The notes beneath the pieces were generated by a model, which ran no database searches, was not told the origin of the DNA, and worked only from the letters and a program-made list of their open reading frames with translations. Shown one piece after another: positions 1-6,146 of a stretch of 21,371 nucleotides of DNA (the first letter of the stretch is position 1; every line of letters begins with the position of its first letter). The stretch comes from a virus. The DNA lies in IMG/VR virus record IMGVR_UViG_3300035698_032126, positions 1-21,371 of that record; one strand, written 5' to 3'. The translations under genes and the position numbers were made by a program.

Positions 1-163
1 CCTTGGGGTCTCCATCTCAACCGTGCAGAGACGGGAGGCGGGGGACTGGCAAATCACCAAGGAGGCCGCCCTTGCGATTCTTTCTCTCCGCGTCCGAAAA
101 ACGAGACGCGGGCCACGGAAGCCCAACACCATGATGACCAATTCTGCCCCACCCAAACCATGA
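1..163 (+). CDS. C-terminal end of a helix-turn-helix (XRE-like) DNA-binding protein, partial
   Basis: An open frame enters from the left edge (codons from base 2) and stops at TGA 161-163, giving 53 visible residues. The first part reads LGVSISTVQRREAGD..., which fits the recognition-helix half of XRE/Cro-type helix-turn-helix domains (LGVS..TV.R.E.G followed by an I...A...I.L helix). It is followed by a basic tail (RVRKTRRGPRK) and a short disordered end. The stop overlaps the next ATG by ATGA, so it is the upstream cistron of the small-gene operon. It could be a phage repressor, an excisionase-like protein or a small terminase-type DNA binder; with only the 3' end present I cannot choose. 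The same stretch is also open in the frame of the next gene, but that reading has no recognisable domain. Confidence 0.55.
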   Translation, partial: LGVSISTVQRREAGDWQITKEAALAILSLRVRKTRRGPRKPNTMMTNSAPPKP

Positions 164-248
164 ATACAAAAACCGAAGATCGATCCGCGAACGACACCGC
201 TGAAACTCCGAGCGACAGCGGGGCAGAATTGGGTCGATCAACTGTTCG
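125..248 (+). repeat. 5' gene module, copy 1 of a diverged duplication
   Basis: This 124-bp segment spans the end of the HTH gene, the start codon at 160 and the first codons of the next gene. It resembles 454-577, also 124 bp, which sits in the same position around the next start codon. The best-conserved part is the last 47 bp of each copy, with 37 of 47 bases identical by eye. The encoded shared motif is ETPS-x2-G-x2-LG-x-STVR. Confidence 0.6.
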
Positions 249-498
249 ACGGATTATTGAAGCCGCGAAGGATCGGATGCAGACAGCCACGATAATCAAT
301 ATCGCGGCTGACATATCTTTGCATCAAATGAGTGGGCGAGAGGCCGCTGAAATGATCTTGATCGAAGCGGGGATAACTTTGGAGGAAGCCGTCGAAGTGC
401 TTGATGGGTGTCGTCTGGAGCGTGTCTCGGAAATGATCGGATTGTATTCAGCGAACACCACGATCACCAATCCATCCCCAACCAAATCGAAATCATGA
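160..498 (+). CDS. hypothetical protein (112 aa), small-gene operon member A
   Basis: I do not recognise this protein. ATG 160 overlaps the stop of the HTH gene (ATGA), and the ORF itself ends in an ATGA overlap with the next gene, which supports translation by coupling. The N-terminus is hydrophilic and contains ETPSDSG..LG.STVR, a motif also found in the next gene. It is followed by a predicted helical body (AAKDRMQTATIINIAADI, EAAEMILIEAGITLEEAVEVL) that looks like a compact all-helical fold. The C-terminus is polar and rich in Thr, Ser and Pro. It is exactly as long as its neighbour (112 aa). The position upstream of head genes suggests an early or middle accessory protein, but no function can be given. 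Confidence 0.7.
   Translation: MNTKTEDRSANDTAETPSDSGAELGRSTVRRIIEAAKDRMQTATIINIAADISLHQMSGREAAEMILIEAGITLEEAVEVLDGCRLERVSEMIGLYSANTTITNPSPTKSKS
447..457 (+). repeat. 11-bp repeat TTCAGCGAACA, copy 1
   Basis: TTCAGCGAACA occurs here and exactly again at 1254-1264, each time 34-38 bases before the ATG of the next overlapping small gene. Weaker matches (CCAACACC-ATGATGACC at 123 and CCGAACACCCAGATCAGCC at 774) occupy similar positions before two other starts. It is coding in the upstream gene, giving Tyr/His-Ser-Ala-Asn, so it may be protein-level conservation or a nucleic-acid signal. Confidence 0.5.
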
Positions 499-577
499 AA
501 ACAGATAATCAAATCAGTGAACCCTCAATCGAAACCCCAAGTGAACGCGGGGATGGATTGGGTGGATCGACTGTTCG
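454..577 (+). repeat. 5' gene module, copy 2 of a diverged duplication
   Basis: This is the second copy of the 124-bp segment at 125-248. It surrounds the ATG at 495. Near the start codon this copy has a 6-bp insertion relative to copy 1, compensated further downstream. Confidence 0.6.
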
Positions 578-833
578 GCAATCTCCTGTCGATCACGCGC
601 AAATCATCCGAACATGGGAAGACTCCTTGGAAGGCATGAAGACCAAAATCAAGGATGAGCAAAAGAAAGCCGAGGTCGCCAGAATCATCGTTGGAGCGTT
701 GCAAGAGGCATACTGGCGTCTGGAGGGGCGTCTGGACGTGGCGAAAGAACTGGTCAGGAAGCAATCTATTTTGCCGAACACCCAGATCAGCCGCCGCGAA
801 GCCGCGCCGCAACCAGAAGGAGGAGTGAAATGA
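495..833 (+). CDS. hypothetical protein (112 aa), small-gene operon member B
   Basis: The start at ATG 495 is chosen because it makes an ATGA overlap with the previous gene; an in-frame start further upstream would lie deep in that gene. The N-terminus shares the ETPS..G..LG.STVR motif with the preceding protein. The rest differs: a charged, Lys/Glu-rich helical stretch (EDSLEGMKTKIKDEQKKAEVARIIVGALQEAYWRLEGRL in outline) has coiled-coil character. I do not recognise a family. The last codons contain the only strong Shine-Dalgarno sequence I see in the window (GGAGGAG, 819-825), which serves the next gene. Confidence 0.7.
   Translation: MKTDNQISEPSIETPSERGDGLGGSTVRQSPVDHAQIIRTWEDSLEGMKTKIKDEQKKAEVARIIVGALQEAYWRLEGRLDVAKELVRKQSILPNTQISRREAAPQPEGGVK
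819..825 (+). promoter_or_regulatory. strong Shine-Dalgarno (GGAGGAG)
   Basis: GGAGGAG ends four bases before ATG 830. It stands out because nearly every other start in this window lacks a recognisable purine-rich site, and it supports the choice of ATG 830. Confidence 0.7.
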
Positions 834-1057
834 AGGCCAATACTGGAAGTCAACCGCGTAGCGGTTGGCTGGATCGTGCTGGTAGGTGGTCGCGGTGGCG
901 CGTGGAAGGCAAGGGACTAGACGCCTTCCATCGTCGTGGGGCCGCGATCATCGCTCAGATACACGGCCAAGAGGCGGCTCTTGAGTATGTCCGCAAAGCC
1001 CCGCTATCTATTCCACCTACCACACCAGTCAGCCACAAGGGATCCAATAACCGATGA
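830..1057 (+). CDS. hypothetical protein (75 aa), small-gene operon member C
   Basis: This is a small basic protein starting at ATG 830, in ATGA overlap with the previous stop and behind a good Shine-Dalgarno. It is rich in Arg, Trp and Gly at the N-terminus (SGWLDRAGRWSRWRVEGKG), then has a short helical region (AAIIAQIHGQEAALEYVRKA) and a Pro/Thr-rich tail. I do not recognise it. The Arg/Trp-rich start could bind nucleic acid, but that is only a guess from composition. It is followed by another ATGA overlap, so it is part of the same translationally coupled chain. Confidence 0.65.
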   Translation: MKANTGSQPRSGWLDRAGRWSRWRVEGKGLDAFHRRGAAIIAQIHGQEAALEYVRKAPLSIPPTTPVSHKGSNNR

Positions 1058-1314
1058 AAACCACGCCTGACGCGATCCCGCAGTTGGCTGGAATGGACTG
1101 TTCGCGGATTTTAATCGACTGCCCCCGATGTGGGGCAAAACCCCCGATTGCCCACAATCTAGGAGGTGGTCCGAGGTTTGCGGGCGTGCGGGCGTGCGGC
1201 AATGGATGCGGCACATGGTCCGCCGAGGACCGCCAGAACTGGGGATATATTCATTCAGCGAACAGGTTGATATCCCATCATCCTAAGGTTCCAGAAAATG
1301 ACATCGGCATATAA
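1054..1314 (+). CDS. putative zinc-ribbon protein (86 aa), Lar-like arrangement of cysteines
   Basis: ATG 1054 overlaps the previous stop (ATGA). The protein has CPRCG at about residues 23-27 and CGNGCG at about residues 48-53, a CxxC...CxxxC pattern expected to bind zinc, followed by W-S-A-E-D-R-Q-N-W. This order (CPxCG, a loop, a second Cys pair, then a helix ending in W) resembles the small zinc-ribbon proteins of phages such as the Lar restriction-alleviation family. The second pair is CxxxC rather than CxxC, so the assignment is loose. The C-terminus (HSANRLISHHPK) is not conserved with anything I know. The 3' end overlaps the next gene by 17 bases. Confidence 0.5.
   Translation: MKTTPDAIPQLAGMDCSRILIDCPRCGAKPPIAHNLGGGPRFAGVRACGNGCGTWSAEDRQNWGYIHSANRLISHHPKVPENDIGI
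1254..1264 (+). repeat. 11-bp repeat TTCAGCGAACA, copy 2
   Basis: Exact second copy of the element at 447-457, 34 bases upstream of ATG 1298. Confidence 0.5.
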
Positions 1315-1639
1315 ACGCCTCATAATCAAGCGGAAGAGCGAAAAGGCCCGTTTGCGCGCCACGCGGGGCTGGGTCACTCGCCACGCGGCGATGGCTGCTC
1401 GCCAGCCATCTCCAGAGGACGAATGGCAGCGCGAGCGCCGGAAGGCCGTCCTCATGAAGATCATCACGATCACGGATCCTCGCTCTGGCGAGACGATTCG
1501 TCTCCAACTCTGGAATGGCCGGGGCGCGCGGGTGAATCAGATTTCTGTGCGCACCAAGGGGAAGCCCTGGAAAGCTCTCGGGCGGACTCGCCTGGCGGAT
1601 TCGTTAGCAAAATTTTTGACCTCAGCTGAGCGTCCCTGA
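1298..1639 (+). CDS. hypothetical basic protein (113 aa)
   Basis: ATG 1298 lies 17 bases inside the previous gene. The first half is strongly basic (many Lys and Arg: YKRLIIKRKSEKARLRATRG). The second half begins with Met53 (base 1454) and reads as a small beta-rich unit (MKIITITDPRSGETIRLQLW...ISVRTKG.PWKAL) ending in a helix. A shorter protein from 1454 is possible. No family is recognised; the basic first half suggests nucleic-acid contact, which is inference only. It is the last gene before the head module. The position where a terminase might be expected is instead filled by small genes like this one. Confidence 0.55.
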   Translation: MTSAYKRLIIKRKSEKARLRATRGWVTRHAAMAARQPSPEDEWQRERRKAVLMKIITITDPRSGETIRLQLWNGRGARVNQISVRTKGKPWKALGRTRLADSLAKFLTSAERP

Positions 1640-1649
1640 GCCCGGCTTT

Positions 1650-1656
1650 TTTGACA
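1650..1656 (+). promoter_or_regulatory. TTTGACA leader motif
   Basis: TTTGACA(TC) lies 13 bases before ATG 1670, in the 30-bp gap between the small-gene block and the head module. There is no Shine-Dalgarno between the motif and the start. A sigma-70 -10 box at 16-18 bases spacing is not visible, so this is not a normal promoter. See the same motif at 3470, 4066, 7566, 14085 and 19779. Confidence 0.45.
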
Positions 1657-1669
1657 TCCTGCTTTTGCC

Positions 1670-1957
1670 ATGGCCGATAGTTCCACTCTTGTCAGCGCGC
1701 TGGTGCGCAAAGCCTCCGCCATGGGGGAGATCAATGGCAAGGCCTGGATCAACGAGCAACATCAGACCGCCCTCGAGGCCGTCTTGGCGGGCGATGAGGA
1801 GGTCACTAGCCTCTCCTTCGAGGGCGGATCTCACACGAGCCGCCAGCGGATCAGCTCGCAGGATTTGCTCGAGGCGTGCGAGTTCGCCCTCCAGGAGCTC
1901 GAGCTCACCTTCGTGAGCGGGCCGATCATTCCTCAATTCTCCGGGATCCCTAGATGA
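1670..1957 (+). CDS. gpW-like head-tail connector protein (95 aa)
   Basis: This is the small gene directly upstream of the portal, with ATGA overlap, where lambda-type phages carry gpW (head completion/adaptor protein that closes the portal after packaging). The body 'VTSLSFEGG..TSRQRISSQDLLEACEFAL' matches the gpW pattern of a short beta-hairpin followed by a helix. At 95 aa it is longer than lambda gpW (68 aa). The N-terminus is helical and polar. Identification rests on position plus a weak pattern. Other small connector types are possible. Confidence 0.55.
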   Translation: MADSSTLVSALVRKASAMGEINGKAWINEQHQTALEAVLAGDEEVTSLSFEGGSHTSRQRISSQDLLEACEFALQELELTFVSGPIIPQFSGIPR

Positions 1958-3474
1958 AGATCGGCAAGGCATTTCAGGCCGCGCGCCAGGCCTTCTCCGC
2001 TACGCTCTTCGATTCGGCGAACGATCTCGGCAATCGCACCAGCACGATCACCTTCCCTCTCGATAGCCGGAAGGAGATCCGCCCCGAGGAGCGGCGGCGG
2101 CTGATCAAGAAATCCCGCTCGCTGCGAAATAATCTCGGGCTCGTGCGCCGTCTCATCAATGGCACCACTCGGTACTCGCTGGGCCGGGGGCTCATCCCCT
2201 CCGCCGCGACCTCGGACAAAGATTTTAACGTCGCCGCCGATGCCTACTTTGATCGCTGGGCCATGTCCACGCTTTGCGACGTTTCCGGGAGGATGAATTT
2301 CTACCAGATGCAGCGAGTGATCTGCCGCGAGATGTTCACCGATGGCGAGGTCTTCGCCGGGCAGGTGAAAGATTCCGATGATCGCTGCCAGCTGCAGCTC
2401 CTCAAGACCGAGCGCGTCGGACCGGCCCCTGGAGGCAATGCCCTCGATCCTTACGAGGACGGGATCGAATGCGATGCCCAGAACACCCCGCTCAGCTACG
2501 GGGTGCTTTCCTACGATGCTCGCGGCGCGGTCCGCCGAGTGAATACCAGCGCGGAGGATGTGATCCACATTTATGATCCCGAGCGCATCGGGCAAAGACG
2601 TGGCCTGCCCTGGCTCTATCATGGCCAAAACAGCCTCCTCGATATTCTCGACATCACCGCCTTCGAGAAGGCCGCCGTGAAGCTGCACTCCTATTTCGCG
2701 GCCGCGATCACCACGCCGACGGGCAAAGCTCCCAACGGGGTGCGGCAGCGCGCCGCTGCAGCGACCAGCTCCGGCGATGCCGCGGCCGATGCCGAGAGCC
2801 GGCAGTACGAATCCTTCCTCGGTGGCGCCGCCATTCCCGTGCTGAAAAAAGGCGAGGAGATCAAGTTTTTTACCAGCGACCGGCCGAGCCTGACCTTTGC
2901 GGGGTTCATCGATTTTCTGGTGCGCGATATCGCCTGGGGCTTTGGCGTTTCGCCCGAGTTCATCTGGTCGGTCGCCGGGCTGGGCGGGGCAAACACCCGA
3001 TTCATATTGCAAGATTCCGAATGGTTCTTCGACGAGGTGCGGCAGCTGCTCATCGATATATTTTGCCAGCGCGTATATTCCTGGGTGATCGCCAATGGCA
3101 TCCTCAATAGTGAGCTGCCCATGAGCAAAGATCCCCTCTGGCACGCTTGCAACTGGCAGGGGCCGCCATCGCTCACCGTTGATCGGGGGCGCGATGGTCG
3201 CCTTTTTATCGAGCTCGTAAAAAACGGGATGATGTCTCGCCAAGATTGGTGGTCCGCCCTGGGTAAAGATGGGCTCAAAATGCGCCGGGCCGTCATCGAC
3301 GAGCTGGCCGAAGATATCTCCTACTGCCAAGAAAAATCCGTGCCGATAGGCTACTACCTCCAGTCCATGCCTGGGCAGTCGGGAGTCGCCGAGGCCCCAG
3401 GCGGAGCCATCTCCGCCGAGCAGTCCGCCGCCTTGGGGGCCGCCCTGATTGAGCATTTCAAACTCGAAATTTGA
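1954..3474 (+). CDS. portal protein, lambda gpB family
   Basis: This 506-residue protein forms the dodecameric ring at the capsid vertex through which DNA is packaged and to which the tail connects. The N-terminal region (LRNNLGLVRRLINGTTRYSLGRGL), the segment MFTDGEVFAGQV, the stretch EDVIHIYDPERIGQRRGLPWL and the later region 'VSPEFIWSVAGLGGANTRFILQDSEWFF' are characteristic of lambda-type (phage_portal_2) portals. Length fits the family (about 500-530 aa). ATG 1954 overlaps the gpW-like gene. The C-terminus (EAPGGAISAEQSAALGAALIEHFKLEI) is less conserved. The stop codon TGA is itself the centre of a TTTGACA motif that precedes the protease gene. Confidence 0.93.
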   Translation: MKIGKAFQAARQAFSATLFDSANDLGNRTSTITFPLDSRKEIRPEERRRLIKKSRSLRNNLGLVRRLINGTTRYSLGRGLIPSAATSDKDFNVAADAYFDRWAMSTLCDVSGRMNFYQMQRVICREMFTDGEVFAGQVKDSDDRCQLQLLKTERVGPAPGGNALDPYEDGIECDAQNTPLSYGVLSYDARGAVRRVNTSAEDVIHIYDPERIGQRRGLPWLYHGQNSLLDILDITAFEKAAVKLHSYFAAAITTPTGKAPNGVRQRAAAATSSGDAAADAESRQYESFLGGAAIPVLKKGEEIKFFTSDRPSLTFAGFIDFLVRDIAWGFGVSPEFIWSVAGLGGANTRFILQDSEWFFDEVRQLLIDIFCQRVYSWVIANGILNSELPMSKDPLWHACNWQGPPSLTVDRGRDGRLFIELVKNGMMSRQDWWSALGKDGLKMRRAVIDELAEDISYCQEKSVPIGYYLQSMPGQSGVAEAPGGAISAEQSAALGAALIEHFKLEI

Positions 3475-3476
3475 CA
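3470..3476 (+). promoter_or_regulatory. TTTGACA leader motif
   Basis: TTTGACATC contains the TGA stop of the portal gene (3472-3474) and lies 13 bases before ATG 3490. No clear -10 box follows. Confidence 0.45.
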
Positions 3477-3489
3477 TCGCGGGGTCGGC

Positions 3490-4524
3490 ATGTCCGCCCT
3501 TCGTTCTCGAGTCTTCTTCGCCCTGGGTGCCTCCGCGACTCCCCTCACCATCGAAGCCCTCCAAGCCACCCCGCTCGTGCAGGGCGTCTCCGTGATCATG
3601 CAGGGTCCGGCCAAGGGCCACTTTAAGTTCGACGAGAACGATCAGCCGGTGCCCGTGTACATCGATGAGACCACCCTGCAGCAAGTCATGGCCTGCGCCT
3701 CCACTTATACCGGCGGGCTGCGGGTCAATGCTGGCCACTACACCGGCGTGCTCGATGCCGCCGGATTCCTGGCAAACTATCGCATCGACGGCGAGAAGCT
3801 CCGGGCCGACATGACCTTGTTCGAGTCCTTCGAGAAATTCGACCACCTGCTCACGCTCATCACCACCATCCCGGACACCTTCGGGCTGAGCATAGATTTC
3901 TCCGGCCCCTCCGATTTTCGCGAGGGTAAAGCCTTCGCTCGATGCCAGGAGATCTACTCCGCCGACCTCGTGCCGGTGCCTGCGGCCAACGAGCACGGTC
4001 TCTTTGCGGCTGGAGATTCCCAGCGCCGCTGGGTCTTTAGCAATGCTGGAAAACTCGCCTCCGAATTTGACACTCCCGAAAACAACAACATGACTCTCGA
4101 ACAACTTTCCGCCCAAGTCGCCGCCGCCCTCACGCAATTCGCCGATGCCAACACGCAAATCGACGCAGCCTCCGCGCAAATCGCTGGCGCCGTCGCCAAG
4201 GTTGATGGAGTTGTCGCTAAGGTCGCAGAGATCGAAACGAAATTCAGCGCCCTAGATGGCAAGTTCACCGCCCTCGGCGATGTGCCCGCCATCGGCACCA
4301 GCCTCGCCGAGGTGAAAGTGCTCGCCGAATCCCTCCAGGCAGACAGCGGAGATCTGCGCACCAAGCTCGCCTCCCGCATGGGAATCGAATTTGCCGCCCG
4401 GGCCGGCGCCAATCCCGCCGGCGGGAAAAAGGCAGACGGACCGGGCGAGACCCGGAAGGCCTTCGAGATCCCGTCGAGCGAACGCAACACCGCAGCCATC
4501 CGCAGCCTCCTCGCCGCGAAATAA
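3490..4524 (+). CDS. prohead protease fused to a scaffolding domain
   Basis: This 344-residue protein should cut scaffold and capsid precursors inside the prohead. The protease domain covers about residues 1-180: a conserved His in NAGHYTGVLDAAGF (His83), a Ser in FGLSIDFSG (Ser134) and the closing motif EIYSADLVPVPAANEHGLF (about 154-172), all typical of herpesvirus-assemblin-like prohead proteases. Residues about 200-300 are Ala/Gln/Lys-rich and helical (AQVAAALTQFADANTQIDAASAQIAGAVAKVDGV) as in scaffold proteins that form coiled coils. The C-terminal tail (AFEIPSSERNTAAIRSLLAAK) resembles scaffold tails that bind capsid. The arrangement parallels lambda gpC/Nu3, including an internal start at 4090. 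Start ATG 3490 follows a TTTGACA motif. Confidence 0.85.
   Translation: MSALRSRVFFALGASATPLTIEALQATPLVQGVSVIMQGPAKGHFKFDENDQPVPVYIDETTLQQVMACASTYTGGLRVNAGHYTGVLDAAGFLANYRIDGEKLRADMTLFESFEKFDHLLTLITTIPDTFGLSIDFSGPSDFREGKAFARCQEIYSADLVPVPAANEHGLFAAGDSQRRWVFSNAGKLASEFDTPENNNMTLEQLSAQVAAALTQFADANTQIDAASAQIAGAVAKVDGVVAKVAEIETKFSALDGKFTALGDVPAIGTSLAEVKVLAESLQADSGDLRTKLASRMGIEFAARAGANPAGGKKADGPGETRKAFEIPSSERNTAAIRSLLAAK
4066..4072 (+). promoter_or_regulatory. TTTGACA leader motif, inside the protease gene
   Basis: TTTGACACTC lies within the coding sequence (Phe-Asp in SEFDTP), 17 bases before the internal ATG 4090. Unlike 3470 and 7566, it is not a stop codon context here, which argues that the motif is more than a by-product of stop codons. 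Confidence 0.45.
4090..4524 (+). CDS. scaffolding protein from an internal start (lambda Nu3-like)
   Basis: Met201 of the protease-scaffold fusion (ATG 4090) follows a disordered linker (TPENNN) exactly at the protease/scaffold boundary. Starting there would give a separate 144-aa scaffold, as Nu3 is made within lambda C. The leader TTTGACA-17 nt-ATG is the same arrangement seen before independent genes here, and there is no Shine-Dalgarno. The product would be an Ala/Gln-rich helical scaffold that is removed before DNA packaging. This is inference from architecture and the motif; the alternative is that scaffold is released only by proteolysis. Confidence 0.5.
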   Translation: MTLEQLSAQVAAALTQFADANTQIDAASAQIAGAVAKVDGVVAKVAEIETKFSALDGKFTALGDVPAIGTSLAEVKVLAESLQADSGDLRTKLASRMGIEFAARAGANPAGGKKADGPGETRKAFEIPSSERNTAAIRSLLAAK

Positions 4525-4582
4525 TCAGCCGCCCCATCCTCTCCTTCCTTTCACTCACCCAACCTCACCACACTCTCCCAAA

Positions 4583-5599
4583 ATGAAAACCACCATCGCC
4601 CTCATCCTCGCCAGCGTCCTCGCCATCACCCGTGACATCGCCTCGGCACTCTTCGGGCGCCACTACCTCCCGCATATGCGAGTCGGAGGCTGGGTCACCC
4701 TCCTCGACATCAAAAAGATGGAAGACGGAATCGGCCACGACATCGTGGAGGAAAACGTGGCCAATCATCCCGAGCTCCTTCTCGTGCCCGCAGAGACCAT
4801 GACTGGCACATCCATGCAGCTGACCGTGCGCACCGACCTCCCCACCATCGGATTCTCCGAGCCCAATGCTGGCATCACTCAGAGCAAGGGCGGCTACCTC
4901 ACCCGCACGTTTAATACCGCCTTCCTCGATGCGCTCATCAAAACCGATGTGCGTCTCTTGCAAAATCGCACGGCCGAAAGCGCCGGCCGCTACCTCGCCA
5001 GCGAGCAAAGCGGCTACGTGGAGGCAGCCGTGCGCCACGCCGGGCGTCAGTTCTGGTATGGGGTCGCCAATGACTCCAAGGGATTCCCCGGCCTGATCGC
5101 CCAGATGTCCACCGATGCCGACCACGTCATCAATGCCACCGGCACCACCTCCGCGAAATCCTCCGTCTTCTTCCTCAGCCTCGGGCCGAGCAAGGTCGAG
5201 TGGCTCCTCGGCAATGGCACCTCCATCGCATTCGATGAATGGCGCAAAGAGACCGTCTCCGCCCCCGATGGCAAAGGCGGCGAGATCGAGGCCATGACCT
5301 CCTGGATGCACTTCGCCCCCGGAGCCCGACTGGCCAACCGCAACGCCATGCTCAGGATCAAAAACCTCACCGAGGAATCCGGCAAGAAACTCACCTGGGA
5401 TCTCATGCAGGACGCTCAACAGAAATTCATCGACGAGCTCGGCATGGTGCCGACCCACGTCTTCATGACAGGGCGCTCGCGCCGCCAGTTGCGCGATGAG
5501 AGTGTCACCGCCGAAAACAAAAACCCACCGCTGCCGACCGAGTTCGAGGGCATCCCCATCGTGCAGTCTCACAGCCTCAGCAACACCGAGACCATCTAA
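4583..5599 (+). CDS. major capsid protein (HK97-like fold expected)
   Basis: This 338-residue protein follows protease/scaffold directly, which is the canonical capsid position. The C-terminal part has the pattern of phage coat proteins: a long helix (LTWDLMQDAQQKFIDELG), a strand-turn (VPTHVFMTGRSRRQLRDE), then FEGIPIVQSHSLSNTETI, as in the P domain and A domain of HK97-fold coats. The central part (FNTAFLDALIKTDVRLLQNRTAESAGRYLASEQSGYVEAAVRHAGRQF in outline) is consistent with the spine helix. I chose ATG 4583, since the open frame upstream lies inside the protease gene. The first 24 residues (MKTTIALILASVLAITRD...) are hydrophobic and resemble a signal peptide, unusual for a coat; a start at 4676 would remove them. 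The gap before it is pyrimidine-rich without Shine-Dalgarno. Confidence 0.82.
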   Translation: MKTTIALILASVLAITRDIASALFGRHYLPHMRVGGWVTLLDIKKMEDGIGHDIVEENVANHPELLLVPAETMTGTSMQLTVRTDLPTIGFSEPNAGITQSKGGYLTRTFNTAFLDALIKTDVRLLQNRTAESAGRYLASEQSGYVEAAVRHAGRQFWYGVANDSKGFPGLIAQMSTDADHVINATGTTSAKSSVFFLSLGPSKVEWLLGNGTSIAFDEWRKETVSAPDGKGGEIEAMTSWMHFAPGARLANRNAMLRIKNLTEESGKKLTWDLMQDAQQKFIDELGMVPTHVFMTGRSRRQLRDESVTAENKNPPLPTEFEGIPIVQSHSLSNTETI

Positions 5600-5640
5600 G
5601 TCTCCGGATCAACCACTCACTCTCCACCGCTTAAAAAATC

Positions 5641-6048
5641 ATGACCACAGCCAGAACCTCCACCGACGCCCTCCTGCGATCCCTCGCGGCCTTGCCCAAT
5701 GCGGGCAACACCGTCAACACAGCTGCCATCGACCTCGGGCAAAATCCCGCCTTCGCGCTGGAAGCCGTGCAAGTCAAGCTCTCCAGCGAAGAGGCCACCG
5801 GAGCCAACTCCAAAAACATCAACATGGTGCTCCAGCACAGCGATGAGGAGAGCGCCAACTTTACTAATGTGAGCGAACTGGCCGCCCCCCTGCTGAGCGT
5901 CTCCGAGAGCGGATCCGCCTATCCCGCGGGATCGGCCAGCGTCTATCTGCCGCCATCCGCCAAGCGCTACCTCCGCGCCAGTGCGACCGGCGAAGCTACG
6001 GGCGGCAATGCCAGCAATGGTAACTTTACCGTCGAGCTCCTTTTCTAA
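5641..6048 (+). CDS. capsid cement/decoration protein (Bbp16-like)
   Basis: A 135-aa beta-rich protein directly after the coat gene, where decoration proteins stabilise the expanded shell. Residues 'AIDLGQNPAFALEAVQVKLSSEEATG' and 'MVLQHSDEESANFTNVSEL' resemble the Bbp16 family of capsid cement proteins of Bordetella phage BPP-1 and relatives (IDLG..., then a strand with Q-x-S-D-D...F). The match is from memory of the pattern, so the family name is tentative. It has an A-rich start context (TTAAAAAATCATG) and a pyrimidine-rich leader like the capsid and tube genes. A strong terminator follows 50 bases after the stop. Confidence 0.6.
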   Translation: MTTARTSTDALLRSLAALPNAGNTVNTAAIDLGQNPAFALEAVQVKLSSEEATGANSKNINMVLQHSDEESANFTNVSELAAPLLSVSESGSAYPAGSASVYLPPSAKRYLRASATGEATGGNASNGNFTVELLF

Positions 6049-6097
6049 GCGATCTCGAGCCCGACGTGACGGCAGGAGCCATCCTGGCCTATCATTG

Positions 6098-6136
6098 GCC
6101 CCGCGCCCTGAGTCATCAGGCGCGGGGCTTTTTTTT
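6098..6136 (+). terminator. strong rho-independent terminator after the head module
   Basis: Perfect 10-bp GC-rich stem, GCCCCGCGCC (6098-6107) with GGCGCGGGGC (6119-6128), an 11-base loop, then eight T (6129-6136). It ends 10 bases before ATG 6147 of the glycosyltransferase-like gene, so it separates the head genes from the following genes and probably reduces their expression compared with capsid. Confidence 0.9.
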
Positions 6137-6146
6137 ATCCATTTCT

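Noticed and set aside
1641-1652. Terminator between the small-gene block and the head module (AGCCCGGCTTTTTT)
   Set aside because: The stem is only three base pairs; the T-run alone is not enough.
1933-4179. A long open frame of 748 codons on the minus strand opposite gpW-like, portal and protease genes
   Set aside because: It mirrors strongly supported + strand genes; GC-rich codon bias with C at third positions creates long antisense frames. Its product has no recognisable domain, only Gly/Glu/His-rich sequence.
4391-4582. Longer N-terminus for the major capsid protein from 4391
   Set aside because: The extension lies in another frame of the protease-scaffold gene and gives a Pro/Arg-rich shadow sequence; ATG 4583 lies after a normal gap.
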